From: Streptomyces sp. SID14436
GTDB taxonomy: Bacteria > Actinomycetota > Actinomycetes > Streptomycetales > Streptomycetaceae
Assembly: GCF_010548465.1 (NCBI RefSeq)
Contig: NZ_JAAGMD010000321.1
Span: 35,087-99,086 of the forward strand
Direction of reading: 5' to 3'
Length of the DNA stretch: 64,000 bases
A program made the translations under genes and the position numbers. The notes below the pieces were generated by a model. That model did no database searches, was not told the origin of the DNA, and saw only the letters and a program-made list of their open reading frames with translations. Below are positions 1-10,145 of the stretch, piece by piece. Within the stretch, counting starts at the first letter, position 1. Every line of letters begins with the position of its first letter.

Positions 1-340
1 GCAGGTGCGCGAAGGTGCGACTCGGGAGGGTGTAGCCGACCTCCAGCGGGACCGAGGACGGGCGTACCTCGAACGGCGCCTGAATGGCTCCGTGGAGCAC
101 GTGCGCGCCCAGGACGGGCATGGCGGTGCTGCGCCATGCCGTGACCGGCTCGGTCCACTCCAGCAGGCCGTCGCAGTCGGCTCCGTGCTGGGTCATGTCC
201 AGGTGGGCCACGAACGGGGCCGTGAGGTCCTGGAGGCGGGCGGCGTTGCCCGCGCGGTCCGCGTCCGCGCCGGGTGATGCGCCGACCTGGATACGGCGCC
301 GGGCGACCCGGCCGTACGTTCGAGCGTCCGAATACGGCAA
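1..340 (-). CDS. Unrecognised protein, cut by the left window edge
   Basis: An open frame with strong G/C third-position bias runs leftward off the edge. The visible part (about 113 residues) contains the stretches FVAHLDMTQHGADCDGLLEW and VLGAHVLHGAIQAPFEV. The upstream in-frame stop lies near 377. A TTG at 340 with AAGGAG 14 bases upstream is the likeliest start, but the spacing is long, so the start is uncertain. I do not recognise the family. It is divergent from the TerD-VWA gene, with a short shared upstream region. Confidence 0.45.
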   Translation of the reverse strand, partial: MPYSDARTYGRVARRRIQVGASPGADADRAGNAARLQDLTAPFVAHLDMTQHGADCDGLLEWTEPVTAWRSTAMPVLGAHVLHGAIQAPFEVRPSSVPLEVGYTLPSRTFAHL

Positions 341-404
341 AGGGGCGCTCCGGACTCCTTGAGATGGCTAGCGTTTCTACCTGATGTGATCCATAGGGGG
401 CGGG

Positions 405-1622
405 ATGCGGACGACGTTGCTGCGCAAGGGTGAGAACACGGTGCTGTCGGCGGCTCGGACGGTGCTGCAGGTGTCGGTGCATAGGCTGTCGGCGGATGTG
501 TCCGCGCTGCTGCTCGGCGCCGACGGCAAGGTCCGTGGTGATCACGACCTGGTCTTCTACAACCACCCTGCCCAGGACGGAGTATCCGTCACGGATACGG
601 CGGTCACCGCTGACCTTCCTGGGCTGCCGGCCGACGTGCACCGCGTGATCGTGGTGGTGAGCGCCGATCCACTGCAGCCCGGAGCCGTCTTCACCCGAGC
701 GCCTCGACTGTCGATCACCCAGAGCGGAGCGACGTCGGCGTCGTTCACCGCGCCGGACTTCGCAGCGGGGGAGACAGTCGTGGTGCTGGCGGAGCTGTAC
801 CGGCGCGGGGACGGCTGGAAGGTCCGGGCCGTGGGCCAGGGCTATGCCTCCGGCCTTGCCGGCCTGGCCACCGACTACGGGGTCGATATCGACCCCGAGC
901 CCACCGCTGCGCCGCTGCCTGCGCAGACACGCGCGATGGCGGGGCAGTCCGCCTCGGTCGGTCTGACGAAACTGCAGCGGCAGGCCCCAGGTCTGCTCGC
1001 CCCCGCGCGACAGGCCGGCCAGGCCCTTGCAGACCGGGGACTCACGGGACGGCGGGCCGCTGTCTACCTGATCCTGGATCACGACTGGCACATGGAAGAG
1101 CTCTATGAGTCGTTCGCCGTGCAGGCCTTCGCGGAACGCGTCCTGGCCCTGTCGGTCAACCTCGACGACGACGGCACCGTGCCCGTGATCTTCTCCAGCG
1201 GACGAGAGCCGTTCCTCGAGGAGATCCGCCTGGACAACTACCGCGGCCGCATCGGACAGCTCCACACCCAGGTCGACTGGGGCTGGGGCAACGTCGCCGA
1301 CGCGATGCGCCGCGCCATCAGCCACTACCAGGAATCCGGAGCATCGGACCCCGCCTTCATCGTGACCCAAGTCGGCGACGAGCCCTGGGACAAAGCAGAA
1401 GTCCGCTCCATGCTCCAGAACACCGCATCCCTGGGTATTTTCTGGCTCTTCGTCGGCTTCGGCCGCGGCAAGCTCGCCTTCTACAAGAACCTCAACGCCT
1501 CGACCTCGGCCACCTTCACCAATGTCGCCTTCTATGACGCTGGCAAGAACCCTGGATCGGTCCCCGGAGAACGGTTCTACACCGGCCTGGTCGACGCCTT
1601 CGCTACCTGGCTGCGATCGTAA
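405..1622 (+). CDS. TerD-family / VWA (TerF-like) tellurium-resistance-type protein
   Basis: 405 aa. Residues 1 to about 185 form a TerD-like beta-sandwich (starts MRTTLLRKGENTVL; GADGKVRGDHDLVFYNHP; TADLPGLPADVHRVIVVVS). Residues about 215-405 form a VWA domain (RRAAVYLILDHDWHMEELY; LSVNLDDDGTVPVIF; FWLFVGFGRG). This is the TerF-type TerD+VWA architecture of actinobacterial stress proteins, presumed cytoplasmic. In this family the VWA metal site normally begins DxSxS; here it reads D225-H-D-W-H, so the MIDAS serines are absent and metal binding may be lost. The ATG follows a GGGGGCGGG purine run. A truncated, frameshifted duplicate lies at 16707-17453. No ter operon partners are adjacent. 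Confidence 0.85.
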   Translation: MRTTLLRKGENTVLSAARTVLQVSVHRLSADVSALLLGADGKVRGDHDLVFYNHPAQDGVSVTDTAVTADLPGLPADVHRVIVVVSADPLQPGAVFTRAPRLSITQSGATSASFTAPDFAAGETVVVLAELYRRGDGWKVRAVGQGYASGLAGLATDYGVDIDPEPTAAPLPAQTRAMAGQSASVGLTKLQRQAPGLLAPARQAGQALADRGLTGRRAAVYLILDHDWHMEELYESFAVQAFAERVLALSVNLDDDGTVPVIFSSGREPFLEEIRLDNYRGRIGQLHTQVDWGWGNVADAMRRAISHYQESGASDPAFIVTQVGDEPWDKAEVRSMLQNTASLGIFWLFVGFGRGKLAFYKNLNASTSATFTNVAFYDAGKNPGSVPGERFYTGLVDAFATWLRS

Positions 1623-1709
1623 AAGGACGTGTGTGTTGACCTGCCTGTTCGTCGTCACCCGACGAGGGCGAGGTTGTGCAGGCGGGCGATGCCGAGCATC
1701 GCGTACTAG

Positions 1710-3368
1710 CCTCGAAGTTTCGTGACGGGCCGCCGACGGAGTCGGTGGCCCGTTTTCGTGCCGTGGGCTGAGGTTGTGCAGGCCGGGGGCCCGAGTGTCG
1801 TCTCGGGGTGGCGCCGGGTTCCACTGCTCCGGGTGGTGTGGTGCTGTCGTAGGGACGGGAATCTGCTGGTCATCCGGGGTTCGGCAGGAGTGCGAGTCGG
1901 TCGAGGGCGGCGGTGATGTGGCTGGTGAAGGGCCAGTGGCCAGCCAGGCGGAGGATCCGCCGGCGGCCGGTGGTCACGAGTTGTCCGGCCGCGGAGAACA
2001 GGCGGAGTCGCAGGCGTCGGGGCTCCCAGAGACGGGCCTTGCCGGTCAGGGCGAGCATCGGCATCCAGGCCAGCAGGTCGAGAGCGATCTGCACGATCTC
2101 CAGCCAGATCCGGTTCTGGGCGGTGCGGTGCAGGGGCAGGTTGCGCAGACCGGTGGCCCGGGCGGCCCGGATCCGGTCCTCTGCGCGTGCCCGCAGCCGG
2201 TGACGGAGCTCAAGCTCGGCGATCGGCCGGCCGGTGGTGTTGGTGGCAAAACACGTCAGCCTCATGCCGTCCGCGTCCGTGAGTCTCAACTGTGCCCCGG
2301 GGTGAGGTCGTTCCTTCCGGACGATCAGCCGCATGCCCTTGGGTCAGCCGTCCAGAACATCGCCGGTGAGTTCGGCGACCCAGGCGCCGTCCCGGATCTC
2401 GCCGTCCGCCTCGACGGCCGGTGTCCAGGCCGAGGGCGGCACCTTCAGGACATGCTGGTGGATCGCGTCGGTGATCACCATGCCGACCGAGTAGGACAGC
2501 CACCTCCCACGTTGGGCAAGCCAGGACACGAAGTCGTGGGTGCCGCCCGCGGAGTCGGTGCGGATCAGGGTCCGACGTCCACGCCGGTACTTCTTCGGCA
2601 GCTGGACCAGGGCCAGTTGGACGGCGGTGATGTGGTCGGAGGCGGTGTTCGAGCCCGCGTTGCCCGGCCTGAGCAGGCCGGCGACCGGCTCACCGGTGCC
2701 ACCCTGCCCATGGTCGACGAAGGCCATGAGCGGGTGGTGGCCGAAGGTCCGCTTCCAGGTCGGGGCCGCGTCCTCCTTGTCCGAGTGCGCGACCACCAGC
2801 ACCCCGTCGAGGTCCACGGTCACCGACCCGCCCGCATCAGGCGCGTGGCCGTCGGCCAGCTTCCAGACCCGCTCGCGTGCTTCGGCCCGCGCGGAACGAA
2901 TCGCTGTCAAAGCCTTCTCGCCGGAGCCGGTGAGGGTGTCGACGAGGCGGGAGACCGTCGGGTCGGAAGCGACCGGCCCGAACACGGCCGGCTCGGCCCG
3001 CAACATGCCGACATCCGCGAGGCAGTCCCCGCCCAGCGCGACCGCCAACGCGACATCCAGAAGGACCTTCCCGGGATCGTGCACCGCCCGAGCCTTCCGC
3101 CACGGCGCCAACGCCGCAGATATCGCGGTGTCCAAACCGGCCTTGCGGACCGCCTCGACCAGCAGAACGCCCCCGGCCTGCGAGACCACCGCCCGGCCAC
3201 CACCCTCGACGCGGACACGCGGATACGACCCGATACGCTTCTTCACCTGGAGAGTGCTTCTTTCCATGCAGCCAACAGGACCCTCGACAAGTCCCATCGT
3301 TGCAGGTCAGGAGCACTCTCCGCTTATTTGATCAAGCCTCGGACACCCCACCTCGTGAAAGCGCGAGG
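1710..3368 (-). mobile_element. IS1380-family insertion sequence, copy A (inactive)
   Basis: The element is bounded by imperfect inverted repeats: the left end starts CCTCGAAGTTTCGTGACGG and the right end, read from 3368 inward, starts CCTCGCGCTTTCACGAGG. Both ends are flanked by CTAG (1706-1709 and 3369-3372), a probable 4-bp target duplication. It carries one transposase gene on the minus strand, broken by a stop codon. Related sequence occurs as copy B (remnant, about 29180-29542) and copy C (53599-55259). Confidence 0.8.
1870..3297 (-). pseudogene. IS1380-family DDE transposase, broken by an in-frame stop
   Basis: The N-terminal part (2344-3297) and C-terminal part (1870-2334) are in the same frame, separated only by a TGA at 2344-2346. 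Copy C has TGG (Trp, in LLTGWPKGMRL) at this place, so a single TGG to TGA change is the lesion. Family features are visible: DLDGVLVVAHSDKEDA with the first catalytic Asp region, TDSAGGTHDF with the second, and the C-terminal LPLHRTAQNRIWLEIVQIA. The C-terminal end (LVTTGRRRILRLAGHWP..LLPNPG) is intact here, whereas copy C is frameshifted there. No full-length product is expected unless the stop is read through. Confidence 0.85.
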
Positions 3369-3457
3369 CTAGGGAGCAGGTCCTTTGCCTCTTCTTGCGC
3401 TCCGTAGAGCTCGCCCGTGTCGTAGTCGGATGATCTCGCAACACTCTGGAAGGCGGA

Positions 3458-3490
3458 GAGGACCGCACTGCAGTTGGCAGTGCGGTCCTC
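3458..3490 (-). terminator. Strong hairpin terminator downstream of the lipoprotein gene
   Basis: Perfect 14-bp arms (3458-3471 and 3477-3490, GAGGACCGCACTGC and its complement) enclose a 5-nt loop, 26 bases past the stop of the minus-strand lipoprotein gene. It closes the amidase-lipoprotein operon. Confidence 0.75.
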
Positions 3491-3515
3491 ATGGGTTGCT
3501 CTGGGCGGACGACAG

Positions 3516-4043
3516 CTAACTCTCGGAGGCGGTCCCGGAGGTACGGGAGCCGGAGCCGCCCGCCTTCGGCGGGGCCCATGTGGGCTTGGCAGTGGCCTCG
3601 GCAGGGTCCGGTTCGTCCAGGGTCAGTCCCCAGGCTCCGTCATCGCCGATGCGGGCCTCGAGTTCTTTTGTCTGGCCGCTCTTGGTGAAGTAGAGGACCA
3701 CGACCTGCCGCACCGATCCCTCGTCGTAGAAGTCTGCCGTCACCTCTCCCTTCGCGGCGGCGCTGAAGGCTTTGACCCAATTGCGGGCCGTGGCCTTGGC
3801 GTCCTTGTCGTCGACGGCGAGCGTGGCCAGCCCGCGGGCGTCGCCGTCCGCGAGCCGCCACACTGCCTTCTGCACGGTTTCGAGACTGCCGGTGGAGGGG
3901 TAGCCGACGACCCGCAGCGGCGGATGATTGCTGTAGTCCGTTTGGTAGCTGAGGGATGCGTCGTCCGACGTGCAGCCTGTCAGGAGTGAGCCGGCGAATG
4001 CGGCGGCCAGTGCGACGGCGGTGAGTTGTCTACTCCGCGCCAT
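3516..4043 (-). CDS. Secreted lipoprotein; candidate immunity or accessory protein for the amidase effector
   Basis: 175 aa. A type II signal peptide is clear: MARSRQLTAVALAAAFAGSLLTGC with lipobox LLTGC, so the mature protein should be lipid-anchored outside the membrane. The remainder (VRQVVVLYFTKSGQ, GAWGLTLDEP) resembles a small alpha+beta fold but no named family is recognised. The ATG at 4043 is chosen because it opens the signal peptide; the frame extends further upstream inside the preceding gene. It starts 2 bases after the stop of the amidase-domain gene, so the two are translationally coupled. An extracytoplasmic lipoprotein paired with a secreted cell-wall-type hydrolase fits an immunity role, but that is inference from position and location only. 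Confidence 0.75.
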   Translation of the reverse strand: MARSRQLTAVALAAAFAGSLLTGCTSDDASLSYQTDYSNHPPLRVVGYPSTGSLETVQKAVWRLADGDARGLATLAVDDKDAKATARNWVKAFSAAAKGEVTADFYDEGSVRQVVVLYFTKSGQTKELEARIGDDGAWGLTLDEPDPAEATAKPTWAPPKAGGSGSRTSGTASES

Positions 4044-4045
4044 GA

Positions 4046-7000
4046 TCAGGACCTCGCTCTCGGACGGAGGATGGTGATCCGCTCGATGTAGTTCTTCTTG
4101 CCGCGGTACCGCGCGACGGCGGCCGCGAGGCTCGTCCTGTTCGAACTGCCGTGCTGGATCAGCTGGAGTCCGTGCCGCTTGCGTTCGACGATGGCAACGT
4201 GGTTGTAACCACGCTCCTTTTTCCATTTGAAGAGCACGAGATCTCCCGGCTTTGCGGAGTTGGCCTTAACGTGCTTGGCGCCGCGGTAGCGGATCATATG
4301 ACGGCGGAAGTTCTCGGTCGCGGCCCACGTATAACTCTTGTTCTTGACCTTGCCGAAGAGGTAATACTGCTGCCACCAGGCACGGTCATGCTTACGCCCA
4401 CCATGACGGGTCTTCATCTTGCCGCCGTAGTACAGCGCCTTCGACACGAAGTTGGTGCAGTCCTGGCCGTATTCCCATCGGGTCTTGATATTCCGGGAAG
4501 CCCATTTGACCGTCCCAGAGCCGGACACCTGCGCGGCGGCGCGCTTGACTCGCCATGCCGCCGCATGGGCGGCCGGTGCGGGCCCTTCGAGGGGCAGACC
4601 GTCCGCGTCAAGGGCGATCGGCTCGTCCGGAACCTCACTGATGGGTCCCAGTGTCTCGTCGAAGGTTTCCAATCCGTTGGGGGCCGAAGCTGAGGCTGAG
4701 AGCACGGTTTCCGCCGCCAGGGCATCCGCCTCGACGTGGAGAAGGGGAGCGCCACTGTTGGTACTAAAGGTGAAGCGCTGTTCCCGTCGCCCCTCTTCGA
4801 TTTCACCCTCGCCGCCCGAAGCGTCCGAATCAACCGGGTCGGTCACGTTCTCGCTCGTCAGTACTGCCGAGTCCTCAAGGACGGCGCGCAGGAAGACCGC
4901 ACCGTTGTCGTCGACACCCACCAGGACGTCGGACAGCTTCGTCGCCCTTTCCGTATATCGCTGACCGCGATTGGTCAACACGTCTCTCGCCTCGGTGAGG
5001 TCCATGGCCTGAGCGCCGAGCAGGTCTCGGAACGCCGCTCCACGGGAGCTCGCGGCGAGCGCTGCCTCAGAGGTCGGATGCTTGCGGGTAAGAATCGCGT
5101 TTCGGGCATCGACGTACTGCTGCACGATCTGCCGGTAGGAGGCTGCGCCCCCCGGAACCGCCGCTGGCGTAAGTGCCTCTGACGTTGTTCCGGGACCCGT
5201 ACCGTGGGAGGTACGCGCCGTTACCGTCACCCTGTGCTCGGTACCGTTCTTGAGCCCGTCTACAACGATGTGGGCGTCATGGGTGGTAGCTCTGCCGGCT
5301 TCGCTGCCGTCGGACTTCGTGACGACGACTTCGTACTCCGCGCTGTCTGCTGACGACCCCACGTCCAGCGGCGGGTTCCAGGTCGCCAGGAGCCCTCCGT
5401 CACCGGGGGTCACCCGCACGTCCTGTGGCGCCCCGGGTGCAGCCGGGGGCACGTACGTGATGTCGAGTCGTGGCCTCTTCGCTGAGTCGGTGCTGCGGCT
5501 CGAGTGGAAGGTAATGCTCGATGCGGTGGAGGTGGCGGGACGGCGTATGGCGATCCCCTCGCCTTCCTGCTCGTCGATCCAGGACTGCACTAGTGGCCCG
5601 AGATCCTGGGCGTCAGCGGGCGCGGATTCGGCAAACGGGGCGTCGTCCAGCACGTCCAGCAGGCCGGCGCCGGTGTGGGGCGTGGCCCAGGGCTCGTGCA
5701 ACTGGTACAACTCCACCGGCCTTTGTGCACAGGCTCCCGCGCCGCAGTCGGACGGACTCAGCACGAGCCGAGCCCGAGTCACCCTGGAGCCTTGCGGGAT
5801 CCTGGCGAGGTCCGGCTTGAGCCAGACCGCCCGCTCGCTGTCCGCGGCGCTGCCCACCACCAGCTGCCCGTCCATGACCGCGGGACAGCCGCCGTTCTCA
5901 CAGTCCTTGGTGCCGACCGGCACAGTCGCGTCCGTGAGTGAGGAGCCTGTGATTGAGACAGACGTGGTGTCCGGCGCCTTCGGGTCGCCTGCATCGATGA
6001 CGGTGAACTCCTGCTCGTACGACCAGGCTGAGCAGCCCCGGTCGGCGCAGGCGCGCATTGACCAAAGATAGTTCTTTCCGGCTTGCAGTGTGGCTTCGGG
6101 GACGCGTGCGGCCGCGCGCTGTCCGCTGTCCACCCAGGTCTCCGGGAGGTGCACTCCGGGGAGGGTCTTCCCTTCGGTGTCACGCAGGACGAACTCGGCA
6201 CGTACGCGGCCCTGATCCGGACTTGAAACAAGCCCTGACAGCAAAGGGGTGAGGGACTGCGTGGCTCCGGTTTCCAGTGCTTGTGGCATGTCCGGCACGC
6301 CGCCGGGAGGGCGCCCGGTGCCGACCGTGAACGTGGCCCAGTCCGACCAGGTGAGGTTGTAGTGCGTGCCGTCATAGGGGCTGGTGCGGAACCGGTAGGT
6401 GGCACCGTCTCTGAGTGTGCCGTCTGGGACGGTGACGGCCGCCGCGTGTCCGGACCCGACGCGGGGAGAGACGAGATAGTCCCCCACCCGCTTACCGGTG
6501 GCCGCGTCGACGATTTCAAAGGTGCCGGTGACACGGTCGCCGTCTTTGTCGGAGAAGGTGTCGCGCAGCGTCGGCGTCGTGGTGTTGACCTGCCAGGTAC
6601 CTGAGGCGTCCTGGGCGAAGGGGGGCCCCGCCTGGCGGTTGTTGCCCGACCGGGGGCGGAAGTTGTAAGTGACCGTCAGCTTGGGCGGGTTGCTGATGGC
6701 GTTGGCGGAGTTGACCCGCTTCCACTGCCCGACAACGGATTCGTCGACGGCCCTGATGCCCATGCTGGACTGTGGTGCCTTCGAGGAGGCCCACGTCTGC
6801 AGGAGTGACGTCACATCGGCACTGATCCAGCCGTCCGCGCCGCACTTCGGGTTGCCCTTGGTCGCGGTGGACGTCGAATGCCGGCTGTGCCATTTCGGCT
6901 GGGACGTCCAGCGGCTTGAGACCGAGGCCTTGTCGGCCGACCAGACTGCCCAGGGTTGTGCCTTGCAGTCGGTATTGCCTGAGTGGAAGTTCCACAGACT

Positions 7001-8161
7001 CAGCTTGGCGTCGGTGACCAGGGCGTCCGCGAGCGGTGCAGTTGTCCAGGTGATGAAGGACCGTGCGGTGCGCGGAGTGCCGTTAGCGTTCTTGGTGCCT
7101 GGGTTGCCGAAGTCCAGCTCAGTGTCCGTGGACCAGTCGCGTGCTTCGCCCTGCTGGACGTAGGTGTCGAAGACCGTACTGAGAACGGACGTCGAAGGAT
7201 CGACGGTGACTGGGTACTTCGTCTTCGGATCGGTCAGAAACTCGGCGTCCGGTGTCACCACAAGATCGATCGAGGAGCCCCGCTGCTTCACCCGCATAGC
7301 CACTGGTACGCGGCGCGTGTGCTCGCCGGAGCGTTCGTCGACTGTTGCGTCCCACATTACCGGGGCGGGCATGACCGCCCGTTCCTGACCGGTCTCGCGA
7401 TCCGTGAACAGCACACTGCCGTCGTGCTGCTGCTCTGCCCGCAGTCCTTCCACGCGCAGCGGAAGGGTGTAACCGTAGTCCTTTGTAGACGGGCGTTGTT
7501 TGATCTGAACGTATTGCTCGAATCCGGTGCGGGTGGCTTCTACGACGACATCGGCGCCGGGAACAGCATCGGGGTAGGTGGCGCGGTTACCGTCAAGCTG
7601 GGGCTGTGGCAGACCGCCCTTCCACTGAAGAGTTACCTGATGCTCGCCCTCGCCGAGGGTGACGAGGTCCCGCGCACCTGCCGTGCGAGCGGCACTGAAA
7701 GAGGAGGCGGGAGTTCCGCCCTTGCCCGCAAGGGTGAGTGCAGCTGGGTGCGCCTTGGGCGCCACGGTACCGTCACTGCGTTCGGTGAGGTCGGCGTCGA
7801 CGCTGATCCAGCTGCCGTTCCGGTCAAACCGTACAGGGCCGGAAGTCAGTTCGGTCGTCAGTGACCCATCGCGGTTGACCCAGGTGGTTGATGTCTCGGT
7901 GCGTTCGGACAGTGCCTCGACTCGCTTGCCGGAGCGTTTCGCCTCAGCGAGGGCTGAAGGCACATCAGGGGCAGATGACTGCCTGTCCAACCCATCCAGG
8001 GCAGATGCTGCCACTGTGACGGGCCGAGGCGCGGGCAACGCCGCCCCACTTAGCAGAACCAATGGAAGGGCGAGCAGGGCGGTGGTGCGGATCGCGCGTC
8101 TGAACGCGCGCGGAGTATCCCGTTCCCCCGGAACGGGTGGCGATATGTGCATGTCGTGCAT
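4046..8161 (-). CDS. Large secreted modular protein with C-terminal amidase (Amidase_6-type) domain; polymorphic-toxin-like
   Basis: 1371 aa. Order: signal peptide (about 1-50, ALLALPLVLLSGAALPA); conserved segment [15 protein letters not shown] (about 80); DNRLRE-like domain from [14 protein letters not shown] (about 328); YDGTHY module (about 530-612, [18 protein letters not shown]); a second DNRLRE-like region; fibronectin-III-like domain (VTPGDGGLLATWNPP); and a C-terminal amidase domain with Cys1235 in DCTNFVSKAL and His1321 in GYNHVAIV, the usual Cys/His pair of this NlpC/P60-like family. The first 610 residues match the RHS protein and the 619-aa protein block for block. Predicted to be secreted and to cleave a peptide or peptidoglycan amide bond. 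Coupled to the downstream lipoprotein gene. ATG 8161 has AAGGG upstream. Confidence 0.8.
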   Translation of the reverse strand: MHDMHISPPVPGERDTPRAFRRAIRTTALLALPLVLLSGAALPAPRPVTVAASALDGLDRQSSAPDVPSALAEAKRSGKRVEALSERTETSTTWVNRDGSLTTELTSGPVRFDRNGSWISVDADLTERSDGTVAPKAHPAALTLAGKGGTPASSFSAARTAGARDLVTLGEGEHQVTLQWKGGLPQPQLDGNRATYPDAVPGADVVVEATRTGFEQYVQIKQRPSTKDYGYTLPLRVEGLRAEQQHDGSVLFTDRETGQERAVMPAPVMWDATVDERSGEHTRRVPVAMRVKQRGSSIDLVVTPDAEFLTDPKTKYPVTVDPSTSVLSTVFDTYVQQGEARDWSTDTELDFGNPGTKNANGTPRTARSFITWTTAPLADALVTDAKLSLWNFHSGNTDCKAQPWAVWSADKASVSSRWTSQPKWHSRHSTSTATKGNPKCGADGWISADVTSLLQTWASSKAPQSSMGIRAVDESVVGQWKRVNSANAISNPPKLTVTYNFRPRSGNNRQAGPPFAQDASGTWQVNTTTPTLRDTFSDKDGDRVTGTFEIVDAATGKRVGDYLVSPRVGSGHAAAVTVPDGTLRDGATYRFRTSPYDGTHYNLTWSDWATFTVGTGRPPGGVPDMPQALETGATQSLTPLLSGLVSSPDQGRVRAEFVLRDTEGKTLPGVHLPETWVDSGQRAAARVPEATLQAGKNYLWSMRACADRGCSAWSYEQEFTVIDAGDPKAPDTTSVSITGSSLTDATVPVGTKDCENGGCPAVMDGQLVVGSAADSERAVWLKPDLARIPQGSRVTRARLVLSPSDCGAGACAQRPVELYQLHEPWATPHTGAGLLDVLDDAPFAESAPADAQDLGPLVQSWIDEQEGEGIAIRRPATSTASSITFHSSRSTDSAKRPRLDITYVPPAAPGAPQDVRVTPGDGGLLATWNPPLDVGSSADSAEYEVVVTKSDGSEAGRATTHDAHIVVDGLKNGTEHRVTVTARTSHGTGPGTTSEALTPAAVPGGAASYRQIVQQYVDARNAILTRKHPTSEAALAASSRGAAFRDLLGAQAMDLTEARDVLTNRGQRYTERATKLSDVLVGVDDNGAVFLRAVLEDSAVLTSENVTDPVDSDASGGEGEIEEGRREQRFTFSTNSGAPLLHVEADALAAETVLSASASAPNGLETFDETLGPISEVPDEPIALDADGLPLEGPAPAAHAAAWRVKRAAAQVSGSGTVKWASRNIKTRWEYGQDCTNFVSKALYYGGKMKTRHGGRKHDRAWWQQYYLFGKVKNKSYTWAATENFRRHMIRYRGAKHVKANSAKPGDLVLFKWKKERGYNHVAIVERKRHGLQLIQHGSSNRTSLAAAVARYRGKKNYIERITILRPRARS

Positions 8162-8873
8162 TCGACCCTTGGTCAGGTGGGTAGAGAGGGATGAAGAAGT
8201 TGTAAAGATAACGTCAGGTTGGTGTGCTCATTTCACTCAATCCATACCTTTTCCGCTTATGGATCACTGAAGGGGTAGGGTCAGCTTTCTCACGGAGGAG
8301 TGAGGGAACCTCAGGCCCAGACGTCCGTCCGCACCTCAACAGCCCCCGACTTGTTCCGCGCGCTGGAAGACAGGCGAACTCCCGCCCTCTTGATCGGGTC
8401 AGCCGAGGGGAGGCTTTGCTCCGCTCTGCTGGAGGCCTGCGTGAGCCGGTAGCTATCCCTGAACTGGAGAGTGCCGGAGCGGACTTCGTAGCGGGAGGAC
8501 GCCTGACCAGGAGGCAGATCCGCCTGGGGTTCACTCCGGGGTCTGAAAAGTCAGATCAGCGGCCCAGCACCCGAGCGAGAATTGCTACGCCCTGCCGACT
8601 GGCCCCGCATGGTGCGCAAGGGCTCACATTCCTACCGCGTGCCCGGGTCGCGGAGGCTTCCGCTTGGACGGCTTCTTCGACATTGCCGGCACGCGCTTCG
8701 GGAACCCTCCGGAAACCCGTGAAGTGCTCGGTCTGTGGCGCCGCAGACCCTGCGTGAACCTTGCCCGGAGCAGACAGACGCTGGGCTGTCGGTCCCCCTC
8801 CGTACCCTTGTCACTCAACTGCTGGGGCTTACGGGCAGGCTGGGCTTCGGACCATGGAAAGCGGGAGCGCACA
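8162..8873. other. Intergenic region without a supported gene
   Basis: The first 60 bases upstream of the amidase-effector gene are A/T-richer and probably hold its promoter. In the rest, open frames on both strands lack start signals and family similarity. A 19-codon minus-strand frame near 8624-8683 (MSKKPSKRKPPRPG) is too short to support. Confidence 0.5.
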
Positions 8874-10145
8874 GTGCCATCGATCTACCTCTCGTCCGGC
8901 AACCCCCGGTGGACACCGAAGACCGAGTCCGACCTCCAGGCCGCGATCACCGGTGGCCTGTTCGAGGAAAGCCACTACCTCGACCTCAAGAAGGCCCCGA
9001 ACAGCAAGGGCGACAACAAGGAACTGGCGCGCGACCTGTCCTCGTTCGCAGTCGACGGCGGCACTTTGATCATCGGCGTGCAGGAGAACAAGGAAAGCCG
9101 CACCTTCGAGCTGGCCCCCCCAGCCGCTGAACGGACTGCCGGAGAAGATCGAGCAGGTCGCCCGGACGATCCCCGACCCGCCGCTGACCATCCTCACCGA
9201 GGAAATCAGCGCGGCGGCCGACGACGGGATCGGCTACCTCGTCGTGCACATCCCAGCCAGCCCCGTCGCACCGCACATGGTCGACAACCGCTACTTCGGT
9301 CGCGGCGACAAAGACGAAGTACCAGCTGGGCGACGCAGAGGTCGTCGCGCTGCATGCACGGCGGCGCAACACCGAGGCCGACACCCTCGCCCTGCTGCGC
9401 AAGGAGATGGACGAAGACCCGCTGCGCGACGTGGGAGCCCAGTCCCACCTCTTCCTGGTCGCCCAGCCCACAGCCGGACGACAGGACATGTGCCTGTCCA
9501 TCACCGGCGCTCCGGACTGGAACATGCGCCTGCACACCCTGATCCGTCGCGTCCAGGACAACCAGCGCCTACGAGCAGCGCTCGAAGGTAGGGGCTTCAG
9601 TCCCGACCTGAGCCAAGCACACCAAGGGGCACCGGCGCGCCAGGGGCATAGCTCTCAGCTCCTCCGGCCTCCGCTCCGACCGCACATATGCCGCAGACAG
9701 CGGCTGGCACGACGAGGATGTGATCGAAGTCCAGCTCTTCGAGGACGGCGGACTGCGCCTGTTCATGACCCGTCTCTCCGGCGGTCTCAAGAGCCATGCC
9801 TCGGAGGACGAGAAGGAACAGGTCCTTTTCGACGCCGGCGCCGTCATCCTCACTCGGCACATGCTGGAACTGACGCGTCTGATCTCCGACGACGTGGGCT
9901 ACCACGGAAACTGGGCCGTTGCAGTCGGGGCCAACAGGCTCCGCGGCCGCCGCAGGTTCTCCGAACGGTCACACTGGCCCAGCAACCACAGGTACAGCGC
10001 CGACACCTACGAGGAAAGCACCGGCACCACGCTGGCGGAGCTGCGTGACGCACCGGGCACGGTGACCCGCAGGCTTCTGGGCCCCCTGCTCCGTTCGCTG
10101 GACTCCGAAGAGTTGTTCCCCAAGGCCCTGACCGACGAAGGGTGA
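8874..10145 (+). pseudogene. AlbA_2 (Schlafen-like) DNA-binding-domain protein, three frameshifts
   Basis: A GTG at 8874 with GGGAG 6 bases upstream opens a frame reading MPSIYLSSGNPRW, then ESHYLDLKKAP and DLSSFAVDGGTLIIGVQENK, the AlbA_2/Schlafen putative DNA-binding domain. The protein then shifts frame near 9118 (a run of C), near 9312 and near 9620, continuing through IGYLVVHIPASPVAPHMVDN, DVGAQSHLFLVAQPTAGRQD and LTRLISDDVGYHGNWAVAVG to 10145. Pieced together it would be about 420 aa. Such proteins are often linked to regulation or defence; the role here is unknown. Three shifts in one gene mean decay, unless there are sequencing errors in the homopolymers. Confidence 0.7.

Noticed and set aside
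1774..3372. 532-codon plus-strand frame across IS1380 copy A
   Set aside because: Antisense of the transposase; a similar frame appears opposite copy C, showing it follows from transposase codon use.
8224..8757. Plus-strand frame after the amidase effector gene
   Set aside because: No Shine-Dalgarno, mixed codon use, no recognisable motif.
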